Position numbers and translations under genes: made by a program. From the NCBI RefSeq assembly GCF_900626145.1, contig NZ_LR130817.1:646697-710696 (forward strand): a stretch of 64,000 nt of DNA, given 5' to 3'. Position 1 is the first letter of the stretch. Every line of letters starts with the position of its first letter. This DNA is from Intestinimonas timonensis (GTDB lineage: Bacteria > Bacillota > Clostridia > Oscillospirales > Oscillospiraceae). Shown piece after piece: positions 8,858 to 16,601 of this stretch. The notes beneath the pieces are model-generated. The model had not been told where the DNA came from. It saw only the letters and a program-made list of their open reading frames with translations, and ran no database searches.

Positions 8858-9453
8858 AGATCATCGGTATCACCGGCCCCACCGGGGCGGGCAAGACCAC
8901 GGCACTAAAGGCACTTACGTCTCTGGGTGCCTGTATCATTGACGCCGACGCGGTGTACCACCGCCTGCTGGAGGAGAGCGCCCCCTTGCGGGAGGCCCTC
9001 ATCGATCGCTTTGGAGATATCTACGATCAATCGGGCAAGATAGACCGGAAGAAGCTTGGCAATGTGGTTTTTACGGACCCTGCCGCCCTGTCCGAGCTCA
9101 ACGTCATCACCCACCGGTTCGTAGGGGAGGCCATTGACCATCTCTTGACGGGGGCGGGGGAGTCCGGCTGCCCCGCGGCCGCCATCGACGCCATCGCCCT
9201 CGTTGAAAGCGGATTGGGTGAGCGGTGTGACGCTGTGGTGGGAGTCATCGCCCCGGCGGAGGTACGCATCCGGCGCATTATGGCCCGTGAGGGTATTTCC
9301 GAGGAGTACGCCCGCAAGCGGGTGAGCGCCCAGAAGGGGGAGGACTTCTTCCGGGCAAACTGCGACTATGTGCTGGAAAACACGGAGGACGACACACCCG
9401 AGACCTTCGGGGAACGGGCTTTGGTCCTCTTTACTGAAATCTTAGATCATTGA
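8854..9453 (+). CDS. coaE: Dephospho-CoA kinase
   Basis: Last step of CoA synthesis: phosphorylates the 3'-hydroxyl of dephospho-CoA with ATP. The 199 residues are of usual length. The P-loop GPTGAGKTT lies at 8-16, followed by the family motif IIDADAVYHRLLE and the lid region with RRIMAREGISEEYARKRV. ATG 8854 overlaps the stop of the membrane-protein gene and follows an AGGAGG site (8841-8846); the longer open frame upstream lies out of frame inside that gene and is not coding. Confidence 0.95.
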   Translation: MKIIGITGPTGAGKTTALKALTSLGACIIDADAVYHRLLEESAPLREALIDRFGDIYDQSGKIDRKKLGNVVFTDPAALSELNVITHRFVGEAIDHLLTGAGESGCPAAAIDAIALVESGLGERCDAVVGVIAPAEVRIRRIMAREGISEEYARKRVSAQKGEDFFRANCDYVLENTEDDTPETFGERALVLFTEILDH

Positions 9454-9469
9454 ATAGGAGGTTATTCCC

Positions 9470-10879
9470 ATGGAAGAGAAAAAGAATGCCGGCGATCTGC
9501 GCCGGGATGCCATCCTGTACCGGCCCAAGAACGGCTGGGATCGGATCAGCGCCGCCCAGGAGGCGGAGCTGAAGAGCTACTGCGAGGACTATAAGAAGTT
9601 TCTGGACAACAGCATGACCGAGCGGGAGGCGGTGGAGAGCGCCATCGCCCTGGCCGAGGCAAAAGGCTTTAAGCCCTTTGTCCGGGGTATGGCTCTGAAG
9701 GCCGGCGACAAGGTCTACCGCTCCAACCGGGGCAAGGCCATCATGCTGGCTGTAGTGGGTTCTGAGTCTCTGGACCAGGGCGCTAATATCTGCGCCGCCC
9801 ACATCGACTCCCCCCGCCTGGACCTGAAGCCCAACCCCCTCTATGAGGACGCTGAGCTGGCCTTCTTCAAGACCCATTACTACGGCGGCATCCGCAAGTA
9901 TCAGTGGGTGACCATCCCCCTGGAGCTCCACGGTGTGGTGGCTCTGAAGGACGGCTCCACCGTGAAGGTGGTGGTGGGTCCCGCCGCCGGCGACCCCATC
10001 TTTACCATTGACGACCTGCTGCCCCACCTGGGCGCCGAGCAGGCCAAGAAGCCCCTGAGCGAGGCCATCCCCGGCGAGAGCCTCAACGTCCTCATCGGCA
10101 GCCGTCCCTTCGCCGGTGACGAGGGCTCTGACCGGGTGAAGCTGGCCATCATGGATATCCTGAACCAGAAGTACGGCATCGTGGAGGAGGACTTCATCTC
10201 CGCCGAGCTGGAGGTGGTCCCCGCCTTCCGTGCCTCCGATGTTGGCTTCGACCGCTCCCTCATCGGCGCCTACGGACACGATGACCGGGTGTGCGGCTAC
10301 GCTGCCCTGGCCGGCCTGCTGGACCTGGAGAAGGTCCCCGCCAAGACCGCCGTGTGCATGCTGGCGGACAAGGAGGAGATCGGCTCTGAGGGTGTTAGCG
10401 GCATGCAGTCTGCCGCCTTTGATACCTTCATGTCCGACCTGTGCGACACCCAGGATGTGAAGCTGAAGGCCTGCTATGAGAAGTCCTTCTGCCTCTCCGC
10501 CGACGTGACCGCCGCTTTTGACCCCAACTTCCCCGAGGTCTATGAGAAGCGCAACAGCGCCAAGGCCAACTACGGCATCGGCCTGGCCAAGTATACCGGT
10601 GCCCGTGGCAAGTCCGGTTCCTCCGATGCCTCTGCCGAGGTGGTGGCCAAGATCCGGGCCGTGCTGGACAGCGCCGATGTGGTGTGGCAGATGGCCGAGC
10701 TGGGCAAGGTGGACGCCGGCGGCGGCGGCACCGTGGCCTGCTATATGGCCAACCGGGACATTGATACCCTGGATGCCGGCGTGCCTGTGCTGAGCATGCA
10801 CGCTCCCTTCGAGACCGTTTCCAAGCTGGACTGCTATATGACCTACGCGGCCATGAAGGCGGTCTACCTGTCCAAGTAA
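9470..10879 (+). CDS. M18 family aminopeptidase
   Basis: Cytoplasmic zinc aminopeptidase, 469 residues, of the M18 family (aspartyl/lysyl aminopeptidases such as ApeB and LAP4). Metal and catalytic motifs are visible: CAAHIDSPRLDLKP (His and Asp), GHDDRVCGYAAL (the bridging Asp), ADKEEIGSEGVSG (catalytic Glu pair) and the C-terminal SMHAPFETVSKLD with the last metal His. A strong AGGAGG site precedes ATG 9470. Codon use is strongly biased to a few codons, which suggests high expression. The substrate residue preference cannot be read from sequence. Confidence 0.94.
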   Translation: MEEKKNAGDLRRDAILYRPKNGWDRISAAQEAELKSYCEDYKKFLDNSMTEREAVESAIALAEAKGFKPFVRGMALKAGDKVYRSNRGKAIMLAVVGSESLDQGANICAAHIDSPRLDLKPNPLYEDAELAFFKTHYYGGIRKYQWVTIPLELHGVVALKDGSTVKVVVGPAAGDPIFTIDDLLPHLGAEQAKKPLSEAIPGESLNVLIGSRPFAGDEGSDRVKLAIMDILNQKYGIVEEDFISAELEVVPAFRASDVGFDRSLIGAYGHDDRVCGYAALAGLLDLEKVPAKTAVCMLADKEEIGSEGVSGMQSAAFDTFMSDLCDTQDVKLKACYEKSFCLSADVTAAFDPNFPEVYEKRNSAKANYGIGLAKYTGARGKSGSSDASAEVVAKIRAVLDSADVVWQMAELGKVDAGGGGTVACYMANRDIDTLDAGVPVLSMHAPFETVSKLDCYMTYAAMKAVYLSK

Positions 10880-10895
10880 GATTTTTAAAAGAAAA

Positions 10896-10936
10896 GCGCC
10901 CCGTTTCCCGCTATTGCGGGAAACGGGGCGCTTTTT
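10896..10936. terminator. Bidirectional terminator between the aminopeptidase and GH18 genes
   Basis: A 16-bp perfect stem GCGCCCCGTTTCCCGC / GCGGGAAACGGGGCGC with a TATT loop, T5 after it and AAAA before it, between two convergent genes. Confidence 0.93.
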
Positions 10937-10938
10937 GT

Positions 10939-12657
10939 TCAGCGGAGATAGAGAGCGGCGAACCGCTCCAGGATCACGGCCAATTCCGCGCGTGTAGCTG
11001 TTCCGCCGGGGACCAGAGTGGTCTGGGTTCGGCCGGTGAGCAAGCCGGTATCCACCGCCCAGGCCATGGCGGTCCTGGCGTAGGAGCTGATCTGGGCGGC
11101 GTCGGTGTAGCCGGAAAGACTGGCCCTGCCGGAAGTGTCGTAGTTCTGATATTGAGCGTACCGGTAGAGCAGAGCGGCCAGCTGCTCCCGGGTGACCGGG
11201 TCCTCCGGCCCAAAACGGCCGTCGTCATAGCCCAGGACGATCCCTTCCTCCGCTGCCCAGGCCACTGCCTGGGTGTACCAGGTGCCTGCCTCCACGTCGG
11301 GAAAGGAGGGGGCTTCGGCCTCGGGGGTGCCTGCCAGACGGTGGAGGATGGTGGCTACCATGCTCCGGCTGATGGGCAGATCGGGGGAGAAGAGGTTGGA
11401 AGCGGTGCCGGTCATCCAGCCCTGTTCGTGGACATAGGCCACAGCTGCGGCATACCAGGCGCCGGAGGAGACGTCGGCAAAGGGACTGTCGTCCAGCTGG
11501 GAGACGGCGCTTTCGATAAGGACGGCGCCCCTGTCCTGGGAGAGCTCCCAGAAGCCGATACCCTGGAGGTCCAGTTCACGAGCCAGGGCGGCTTTTTCGG
11601 CCATGGACTCCGGGTCGTCATAGGAGAGAAAGCTGCCCTTGCCGTAGAGGTAGGGGACCCGGGCCTCGGCGTGCCGGAGCTGCCGGTAGGACGGGTCGGA
11701 GAGGTAGGTGGCTACCAGCGTGTCATAGGGAATGGAGCGGGCGGTGGTAAAGGTGCTGTAAAGCCCGTTTTGACTGCCGCTCACGCCGTCATAGCGGTAG
11801 CCGTAAAGAGGCATGCCCAGTACCAGCTTGTCGGCAGGGACGCCGCTTTCCAGATAGGCCTCCACGCTGCTCTGGTGGTGGGGGGCTGAGCCGGAAGGCG
11901 TATAGAGGGGGGCGTTGAAGTCGGCGTACTTGTCCCAGGGGCCGTGGATATCATAGGCCATGAGGAAGATGTGGTCCACGATCTCGGCCACAGCCGTTGG
12001 CTGGATATTGCTGAGATACCATTCTCCAGCGGCGCCGGCGATGGTGAGCTGATACGCTTTTCTGTCCCGTTTGCCCTGACGGTCCAGTTCCTGACGGATG
12101 GCCCGGAGGAGCAGGGTGAAGTTCTGTTTGTCCTGGGGGCGGTGGTTGGTGCCGGCGGTGCCGCCGGAGACAGGGTACTCCCAGTCCAGATCGATGCCGT
12201 CCAGATCATAGTGGGAGAGAAGCTCCACGCAGCTCTGGGCAAAGTCGGCCCGCCCGGCGGCGGTGGAGGCCACGTCGGAGAAATGGGCGGAGTAGTCCCA
12301 CCCACCAACCGACAGGATGAGCTTCAGATGTGGATATTCCTCCCGAAGTGCCCGGAGATCGGCAAAGTTTTTCTCGTCCTGTGTGGGATTGTCTAGCGCC
12401 AGAGTACCGGCATCCGGGTCGATCATGGCAAAGGCATAGTTGATATGGGTCAGCTGCTGGGCCGGGATGTCGGATGCCTGGTATCCCTGGTAGGATGACC
12501 AGCCGGCGTAGTAGCCCACCACGGTGCTCTGGGGATAGGTGTATGTATCGATGTCGGCCCCTGCGCCAGAGGGGGCTGCACTCACCGGCGGGCGCAGCAG
12601 CAGAAGCGCGGCACAAAGAAGAAAGGTGCGCCGCAGAAAAGGTTTTGGAAAAGACAT
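10939..12657 (-). CDS. Secreted GH18 glycoside hydrolase with three SLH domains
   Basis: A 572-residue exported protein. A signal peptide (about 1-28; basic RR then LLCAALLLL, likely cut after the SAA stretch) precedes a GH18 barrel at about 42-380. The barrel holds the catalytic DxxDxDxE motif as DGIDLDWE (153-160, acid/base Glu160) and SVGGW at 116-120. The last 180 residues are three S-layer homology repeats (starting SPFADVSSGAWY, then SFPDVEAGTWY, then SGYTDAAQISSY), which in Firmicutes bind pyruvylated wall polymer. It is therefore probably a surface-anchored chitinase- or endo-N-acetylglucosaminidase-like enzyme acting on chitin, mucin or host N-glycans or on its own peptidoglycan; the substrate cannot be decided here. 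Confidence 0.93.
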   Translation of the reverse strand: MSFPKPFLRRTFLLCAALLLLRPPVSAAPSGAGADIDTYTYPQSTVVGYYAGWSSYQGYQASDIPAQQLTHINYAFAMIDPDAGTLALDNPTQDEKNFADLRALREEYPHLKLILSVGGWDYSAHFSDVASTAAGRADFAQSCVELLSHYDLDGIDLDWEYPVSGGTAGTNHRPQDKQNFTLLLRAIRQELDRQGKRDRKAYQLTIAGAAGEWYLSNIQPTAVAEIVDHIFLMAYDIHGPWDKYADFNAPLYTPSGSAPHHQSSVEAYLESGVPADKLVLGMPLYGYRYDGVSGSQNGLYSTFTTARSIPYDTLVATYLSDPSYRQLRHAEARVPYLYGKGSFLSYDDPESMAEKAALARELDLQGIGFWELSQDRGAVLIESAVSQLDDSPFADVSSGAWYAAAVAYVHEQGWMTGTASNLFSPDLPISRSMVATILHRLAGTPEAEAPSFPDVEAGTWYTQAVAWAAEEGIVLGYDDGRFGPEDPVTREQLAALLYRYAQYQNYDTSGRASLSGYTDAAQISSYARTAMAWAVDTGLLTGRTQTTLVPGGTATRAELAVILERFAALYLR

Positions 12658-12689
12658 AAAGCGCTCCTTTTTAGCGGATATATGTACAT

Positions 12690-12718
12690 ATTGTATCTAA
12701 AATAGAGCGTGTAGACAA
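12690..12718 (-). promoter_or_regulatory. Putative sigma-A promoter for the GH18-SLH gene
   Basis: Minus-strand TTGTCT (12713-12718) and TACAAT (12690-12695) with a 17-bp spacer, 33 bp upstream of the start codon, followed by an AAGGAGCG ribosome site. Confidence 0.65.
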
Positions 12719-12756
12719 GAAAAGGATCTTGCCAGATGTTCCGGTATCTGGATATC

Positions 12757-12797
12757 AAAAAAACACGCCGCCTGACCCATATGGGTCAGGCGGCGTG
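12757..12797 (-). terminator. Terminator of the 2-oxoacid oxidoreductase operon
   Basis: A perfect 34-bp palindrome (arms CACGCCGCCTGACCCAT at 12764-12780 and its complement at 12781-12797) followed on the minus strand by seven T. It lies 13 bp past the gamma-subunit stop. Confidence 0.9.
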
Positions 12798-12809
12798 CAC
12801 TATGGTCTC

Positions 12810-13376
12810 TTAGCGGACGCAGGAGGCATCAGAAAGGCACTCCACGGCGTTGTAGCCGGCGTCAAAGGCCTTGGCATTGGACTCGTTGAACTTAGACTTG
12901 CCCTTTTTCTCGAACATGTGGTTCATGGCGGCGATGGCGGCATCCTTTGTGAAGTCGCCCATGAGCTTGACAACAGCGCCGGTCATGACCACGTTGGCGC
13001 CCTTGGGGTTACCAAGGGAGGTGGCGATCTCCGTGCAGTTGACGTGGACGTAGGTCACATCCTGTCTGGCGTCGTCAGGAATGGTGACGGTATCGCCCAC
13101 CAGCACGGTGCCGCCGGGCGCCACGATGGGGAGGAACATGTGGAGGGAGGGCTCATTCATGGCCAGCAGCAGGTCGGGCTGCTCCTGGGAGGGATTGTAG
13201 ATGTAGTTTTCTGCGCAGTACTTCACCGTACAGTTGGCAGTGCCGCCGCGCATGGCGGAGCCGTAGGAGGGGACCCAAGTGACGTTCAGGCCCTCGGTAG
13301 CGGCGATATCGGAAATGATGAGACCCACAGTCAGGACACCCTGTCCGCCGGAGCCAGCAAATACGATCTCTCTCAC
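12810..13376 (-). CDS. 2-oxoacid:ferredoxin oxidoreductase, gamma subunit
   Basis: The 188-residue gamma (POR-gamma fold) subunit of a ferredoxin-dependent 2-oxoacid oxidoreductase. The signature is the N-terminal FAGSGGQGVLTVGLI and YGSAMRGGTANCTV segments. It starts with GTG whose bases overlap the beta-subunit stop (GTGA), so the subunits are coupled. Last gene of a four-gene operon ending in a terminator. Composition of small separate gamma, beta, alpha and ferredoxin subunits is that of KOR and VOR rather than of the fused pyruvate enzyme. Confidence 0.93.
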   Translation of the reverse strand: MREIVFAGSGGQGVLTVGLIISDIAATEGLNVTWVPSYGSAMRGGTANCTVKYCAENYIYNPSQEQPDLLLAMNEPSLHMFLPIVAPGGTVLVGDTVTIPDDARQDVTYVHVNCTEIATSLGNPKGANVVMTGAVVKLMGDFTKDAAIAAMNHMFEKKGKSKFNESNAKAFDAGYNAVECLSDASCVR

Positions 13377-14128
13377 TTCTGCTCCTCTCCTCTCTTCTTG
13401 AACTCACCGATGGGGTAATAGGCGATCAGTTCCTTTTCAATGCGCTCCATAGCCTTGACCGGGGTGAGACCCCAGTTGATGGGGCAGGGAGAGAGGACCT
13501 CCACGATGGAGTAGCCCTCGTGATTGAGCTGAGCCTGGAGGGCATTTTTGATGTACCCCTTGAGCTTGTTGATGTTGGCGGGGTTGGTGACGGTGCCGCG
13601 GGCGGCATAGGCGGCTCCGGGGAACTCCCGGGCCACGATCTCCGGGAAGCGGATGGGGTAACCGGTAACGGAGCAGTCACGGCCATAGATGGAGGTGGAG
13701 GTCTTCTGGCCCTCCATGGTGGTCAGGGACATCTGGCCGCCGGTCATACCAAAGTTGGTATTGTTGATGACGATGACGGTGATGTTCTCATTGCGGTAGG
13801 CAGCGTTGAAGGTCTCAGCGATGCCGATGTTGTAGGCGTCGCCGTCGCCCTGATAGGAAACCACCAGGGTGTCGGGGCTCACACGCTTCATGCCGGTGGC
13901 CACTGCGCCGGCGCGGCCGTGGCAGCAGTGGAGACGGTCACACTCCAGACCGGCGCCCAGGTTGGAGGAGCAGCCCACGCCGATGGGGAAGATGATGTTG
14001 TCCAGCTGGTCCAGCTCTTCCAGAGCCTCCATGATCAGACGGCTGACAATGCCATGTCCACAGCCGGGACAAAAGTCCATGGGTTTGTCCACAAGGGCAG
14101 GGACCTTTCTTTCACGGGTAGCGGCCAT
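13373..14128 (-). CDS. 2-oxoacid:ferredoxin oxidoreductase, beta (thiamine diphosphate) subunit
   Basis: The 251-residue subunit that binds thiamine diphosphate and carries out decarboxylation of the 2-oxoacid. Seen: FCPGCGHGIVSRL (about 18-30), GVGCSSNLGAG, and the ThDP/Mg motif GDGDAYNIGIAETFNAAYRN ending in NNTNFGMTGGQMS. ATG 14128 follows a GGAGG site with 9-bp spacing. The protein has no extra 4Fe-4S cysteines beyond those of the short KOR/VOR beta type. Substrate is not decided by motif; the neighbouring acyl phosphate genes favour branched or short-chain 2-oxoacids. Confidence 0.94.
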   Translation of the reverse strand: MAATRERKVPALVDKPMDFCPGCGHGIVSRLIMEALEELDQLDNIIFPIGVGCSSNLGAGLECDRLHCCHGRAGAVATGMKRVSPDTLVVSYQGDGDAYNIGIAETFNAAYRNENITVIVINNTNFGMTGGQMSLTTMEGQKTSTSIYGRDCSVTGYPIRFPEIVAREFPGAAYAARGTVTNPANINKLKGYIKNALQAQLNHEGYSIVEVLSPCPINWGLTPVKAMERIEKELIAYYPIGEFKKRGEEQK

Positions 14129-14129
14129 A

Positions 14130-15191
14130 TCAATAGACCTCCTTTACTTCGCCGTTCTTGATCCGGTGATAATCGGCCTTGATGCTGCGGATGGGGGGCG
14201 TGTTATACACGTATGTAAGGGCGTAGGCGGGAATGTTGCGGTCCTTGTGGGTCTTTTTGATGTAGAGGGCGGCGTCGTCCACCAGTTGGCCGGTGGCATT
14301 TTCCTCCACAGTGATGACGCCCTTGCAGGCGGGGTTGATCTTGGCAAAGGCCTTTTCCGGGAAGGGCCAGGCGGTGATGGGACGGATGAGGCCAACCTTC
14401 TCGCCTTCGGCCCGCAGCTCACGGATGGCGCCCAGAGTGGCCCGGCCAGGAACACCGTAGGCCACGAAGACGTAATCGGCATCCTCGACGCCTTCGTCGA
14501 ACCAACGCTGCTCGTTCTCCTTAATGGCGGCATACTTCTCACGCAGCTCCACGGCCTCCTTGCGGGAGTCACGCTCAAAGATGCCGATCTTCTTGTAGTC
14601 GTACTTGCCGGTGAGGGCCCAGGGGGTCCGCTTGGTCTCCACGAAATCGGGGAGGGTGACCGGCTCCATCATCTGGCCCAGCGTGCCCTCGCCCATCATG
14701 ACCACGACGATGCGGTACTTCTCGGAGAGCTCATAGGCAGGCTCCATGAGGTCCACGAACTCCTGCACGGAGGAGGGGCAGAGGACGATGCAGCGGTAGT
14801 CGCCCTGGCCGCCGCCGCGGGTCTCACGGTTGTAGTCGCACTGGGCGGTAAAGAGGGTGCCCAGACCGTTGCCGTAGCGGACCTGGGTGATGACCACAGC
14901 GGGGAGACCCTCGTCACACAGGGTGGAGATGCCCTCCTGCTTGAGGGAGATACCCGGGCCAGAGGAGGCGGTGAGGGCCCGCACGCCGCAGGCGGAGGCG
15001 CCGATGACCATGTTGATGCCGGCCAGCTCGCTCTCAGCCTGGACGAAGGAACCGCCGACCTCGGCCATGCGCCAGGACAGATATTCCATGATCTCGCTGG
15101 AAGGGGTGATGGGATAGCCAGCGTAGAAGCGCGCGCCCGCCCGGACGGCGGCCTCTGCGATGGCCTCGTTGCCTTTCATCATTTCAGCCAT
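14130..15191 (-). CDS. vorB: 2-oxoacid:ferredoxin oxidoreductase, alpha subunit (VorB/KorA type)
   Basis: The 353-residue alpha subunit with the N-terminal pyrimidine-binding domain (YAGYPITPSSEIMEYLS at about 19-35; SELAGINMVIGAS; TASSGPGISLKQEG) and C-terminal transketolase-like domain (VFVAYGVPGRATLGAI). The length and separate-subunit layout match 3-methyl-2-oxobutanoate or 2-oxoglutarate ferredoxin oxidoreductases. The symbol is given on the basis of resemblance to VorB and of the neighbouring ptb/buk genes; 2-oxoglutarate specificity remains possible. Confidence 0.9.
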   Translation of the reverse strand: MAEMMKGNEAIAEAAVRAGARFYAGYPITPSSEIMEYLSWRMAEVGGSFVQAESELAGINMVIGASACGVRALTASSGPGISLKQEGISTLCDEGLPAVVITQVRYGNGLGTLFTAQCDYNRETRGGGQGDYRCIVLCPSSVQEFVDLMEPAYELSEKYRIVVVMMGEGTLGQMMEPVTLPDFVETKRTPWALTGKYDYKKIGIFERDSRKEAVELREKYAAIKENEQRWFDEGVEDADYVFVAYGVPGRATLGAIRELRAEGEKVGLIRPITAWPFPEKAFAKINPACKGVITVEENATGQLVDDAALYIKKTHKDRNIPAYALTYVYNTPPIRSIKADYHRIKNGEVKEVY

Positions 15192-15216
15192 GTCGTATAT
15201 ACTCCTTTCCGCTCAC

Positions 15217-15414
15217 TCAGCCCAGGACGTGGAACACGCCGTCGGGACACACGGTGTAACAGATGCCGCAGCCGATGCAGGCTTCGTCGTCAATCTGCAC
15301 AGGGTAATACCCGGCATCGTTGAGCTCAGTCGACTTGCTGATGCACTTTTTTGGACAGTTGTGGATGCAAAGGCCGCATTCCTTGCACCGCGCCCGGTTG
15401 ATTTCGACCTTCAT
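15217..15414 (-). CDS. 2-oxoacid:ferredoxin oxidoreductase, ferredoxin-like (delta) subunit
   Basis: A 65-residue electron-transfer subunit with two 4Fe-4S motifs, CKECGLCIHNCPKKC and CIGCGICYTVCPDG, first gene of the operon. The start at ATG 15414 is chosen because GGAGGG precedes it by 6 bases and because the in-frame extension to 15495 would run through the promoter and operators. It passes electrons from the ThDP radical centre of the beta subunit to external ferredoxin. Order delta-alpha-beta-gamma is the common order of KOR/VOR operons. Confidence 0.93.
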   Translation of the reverse strand: MKVEINRARCKECGLCIHNCPKKCISKSTELNDAGYYPVQIDDEACIGCGICYTVCPDGVFHVLG

Positions 15415-15435
15415 CTGGGTCCCTCCATTCACATT

Positions 15436-15474
15436 TTGTTCCGTAGAATAGAACCTTGTTCCGATATTTAGAGC
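15436..15474. promoter_or_regulatory. Tandem IclR-type operator pair at the oxidoreductase promoter
   Basis: Two copies of TTGTTCCG-N6-AGArC, at 15436-15454 and 15456-15474, start exactly 20 bp apart (two helical turns). The second overlaps the -10 box of the leftward promoter and the first covers the early transcribed region. The same motif occurs at the iclR and buk promoters. Assignment to the adjacent IclR protein is inference. Confidence 0.6.
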
Positions 15475-15500
15475 ATACACCCGCCGCATGCCCATGTCAA
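15472..15500 (-). promoter_or_regulatory. Sigma-A promoter of the oxidoreductase operon
   Basis: Minus-strand TTGACA (15495-15500), 17-bp spacer and TATGCT (15472-15477), about 58 bp upstream of the ferredoxin-subunit start. Confidence 0.75.
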
Positions 15501-15535
15501 TACCTCCCGGAAGGAAAATTTAGCAGATGTCAAAA

Positions 15536-15554
15536 TTGTTTCGATGTGTGGAAC
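15536..15554. promoter_or_regulatory. IclR-type operator at the iclR promoter
   Basis: TTGTTTCG (15536-15543), six bases, GGAAC (15550-15554): the same dyad as at the flanking operons, placed directly upstream of the -35 box of the regulator gene; suggests autoregulation. Confidence 0.5.
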
Positions 15555-15557
15555 AGC

Positions 15558-15586
15558 TTGACACCGATTTGGAAGTGTAGTTTAAT
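15558..15586 (+). promoter_or_regulatory. Sigma-A promoter of the iclR gene
   Basis: TTGACA (15558-15563), 17-bp spacer, TTTAAT (15581-15586), 39 bp before the GTG start at 15626. Confidence 0.65.
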
Positions 15587-15625
15587 TATGGTTGAAAATT
15601 GTGCGCGTTTAGGGAGGAATGTCGT

Positions 15626-16390
15626 GTGTCTGACATTATTCAGTCGGTAGATCGGGCTCTGGAGGTCATGATTTATCTGTACCATGAGGGGAAGGAGACC
15701 AGCATCACCAAGATCGCGGCGGACCTGGGGGTCTACAAGAGTACAGTCTATCGTACACTGGTCACACTGGAGAACCGGGGCTTCGTCCGCAAAAACCCGG
15801 AGACGGAGAGATACTGGTTGGGGAACCGTTTGTTTGTCCTGGGGAAGGGCGTAGAAAACCGGATGGGACTGCCGGAGATCGTACGGCCTTATGCAAAAAA
15901 GCTTTATGACGCCTATTGCGAGGTAGTCAACGTCTCCATTCTGGAACGGAATCCGGATGACGTCTACCGCAGCGTCATCATTCTGAAGGAGGAGAGTGAC
16001 CGGCAGGTCCTCACCGTCAACCCGCCGGTGGGCTCCAGCAGCGAGTGCTACTGTTCTTCGGTGGGCAAATGCCTGTTGGCATACGGCGCCGACATTGACC
16101 TTGGTGTCTATGAGACCCACCCGATGCGTCCTCACACCGATCATACCATCACCACAGTGGCGGCACTGCGGTCGGAGCTGGCAAAGGTTCGGGATCGTGG
16201 CTACGCCATGGACCACGAGGAGCTGGAATATGGTCTGACGTGTATTGGTGCGCCTATCTTGAACCAAAAGGGGGAGGCAGTGGCAGCCATCAGTCTTTCC
16301 GGTCCCACCAGCCGCATGCTCTCCGGCGATATTGAGGAGAGAGTCGAAGCGGTCAAGCGAATTGCACGGGAAATTTCCAGTAACTTTTGA
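15626..16390 (+). CDS. IclR family transcriptional regulator
   Basis: A 254-residue DNA-binding regulator: winged helix-turn-helix at about 3-62 (SVDRALEVMIYLY, TSITKIAADLGVYKSTVYRTLVTLENRGFV) and a C-terminal IclR effector domain (about 75-250, with the SSSECYCSSVGKCLLAY and AAISLSGPTSRML segments). GTG 15626 is chosen for its AGGGAGG site (15611-15617); a TTG nine codons upstream lacks one. It is divergent from the oxidoreductase operon and upstream of the butyrate kinase operon. IclR proteins usually bind small organic acids, here plausibly a hydroxy- or oxoacid of the pathway. The repeated dyads around it are its likely operators. Confidence 0.93.
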   Translation: MSDIIQSVDRALEVMIYLYHEGKETSITKIAADLGVYKSTVYRTLVTLENRGFVRKNPETERYWLGNRLFVLGKGVENRMGLPEIVRPYAKKLYDAYCEVVNVSILERNPDDVYRSVIILKEESDRQVLTVNPPVGSSSECYCSSVGKCLLAYGADIDLGVYETHPMRPHTDHTITTVAALRSELAKVRDRGYAMDHEELEYGLTCIGAPILNQKGEAVAAISLSGPTSRMLSGDIEERVEAVKRIAREISSNF

Positions 16391-16400
16391 CACCCAATTA

Positions 16401-16419
16401 TTGTTCCGCCACATGGGAC
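16401..16419. promoter_or_regulatory. Weak IclR-type operator copy
   Basis: TTGTTCCG (16401-16408), six bases, GGGAC (16415-16419), just after the iclR stop and 52 bp upstream of the buk -35 box. One mismatch in the right arm. Confidence 0.35.
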
Positions 16420-16470
16420 ACATGTTATGAACGTATAAAAAATCGTTGTGATTTTGTACAAAAAGCATGC

Positions 16471-16499
16471 TTGACTTTTCCAGGGAATGGGGGTATGCT
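16471..16499 (+). promoter_or_regulatory. Sigma-A promoter of the butyrate kinase operon
   Basis: TTGACT (16471-16476), 17-bp spacer, TATGCT (16494-16499); the -10 is the same as at the divergent oxidoreductase promoter. The untranslated leader would be close to 100 bases. Confidence 0.7.
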
Positions 16500-16556
16500 C
16501 AACAGCGTAATGGGAAGAAGCGCCGCGCGTTTCTTTCTTTCCGACAATATCAGAAC

Positions 16557-16579
16557 GTTGTTCTATTAAACGGAACAAC
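16557..16579. promoter_or_regulatory. IclR-type operator between promoter and buk
   Basis: Palindrome with arms GTTGTTC (16557-16563) and GAACAAC (16573-16579). On the minus strand it reads TTGTTCCG-TTTAAT-AGAAC, the same motif as at the oxidoreductase operon. Lying 57 bp past the -10, it would work as a roadblock. Confidence 0.6.
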
Positions 16580-16601
16580 AAAGAAAGGCGAGGGACGGAA
16601 T

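Noticed and set aside
13869..15323. 484-codon plus-strand frame over the alpha-subunit gene
   Set aside because: Complement of the VorB/KorA gene, rich in Gly/His/Leu/Val as such shadows are; no motif.
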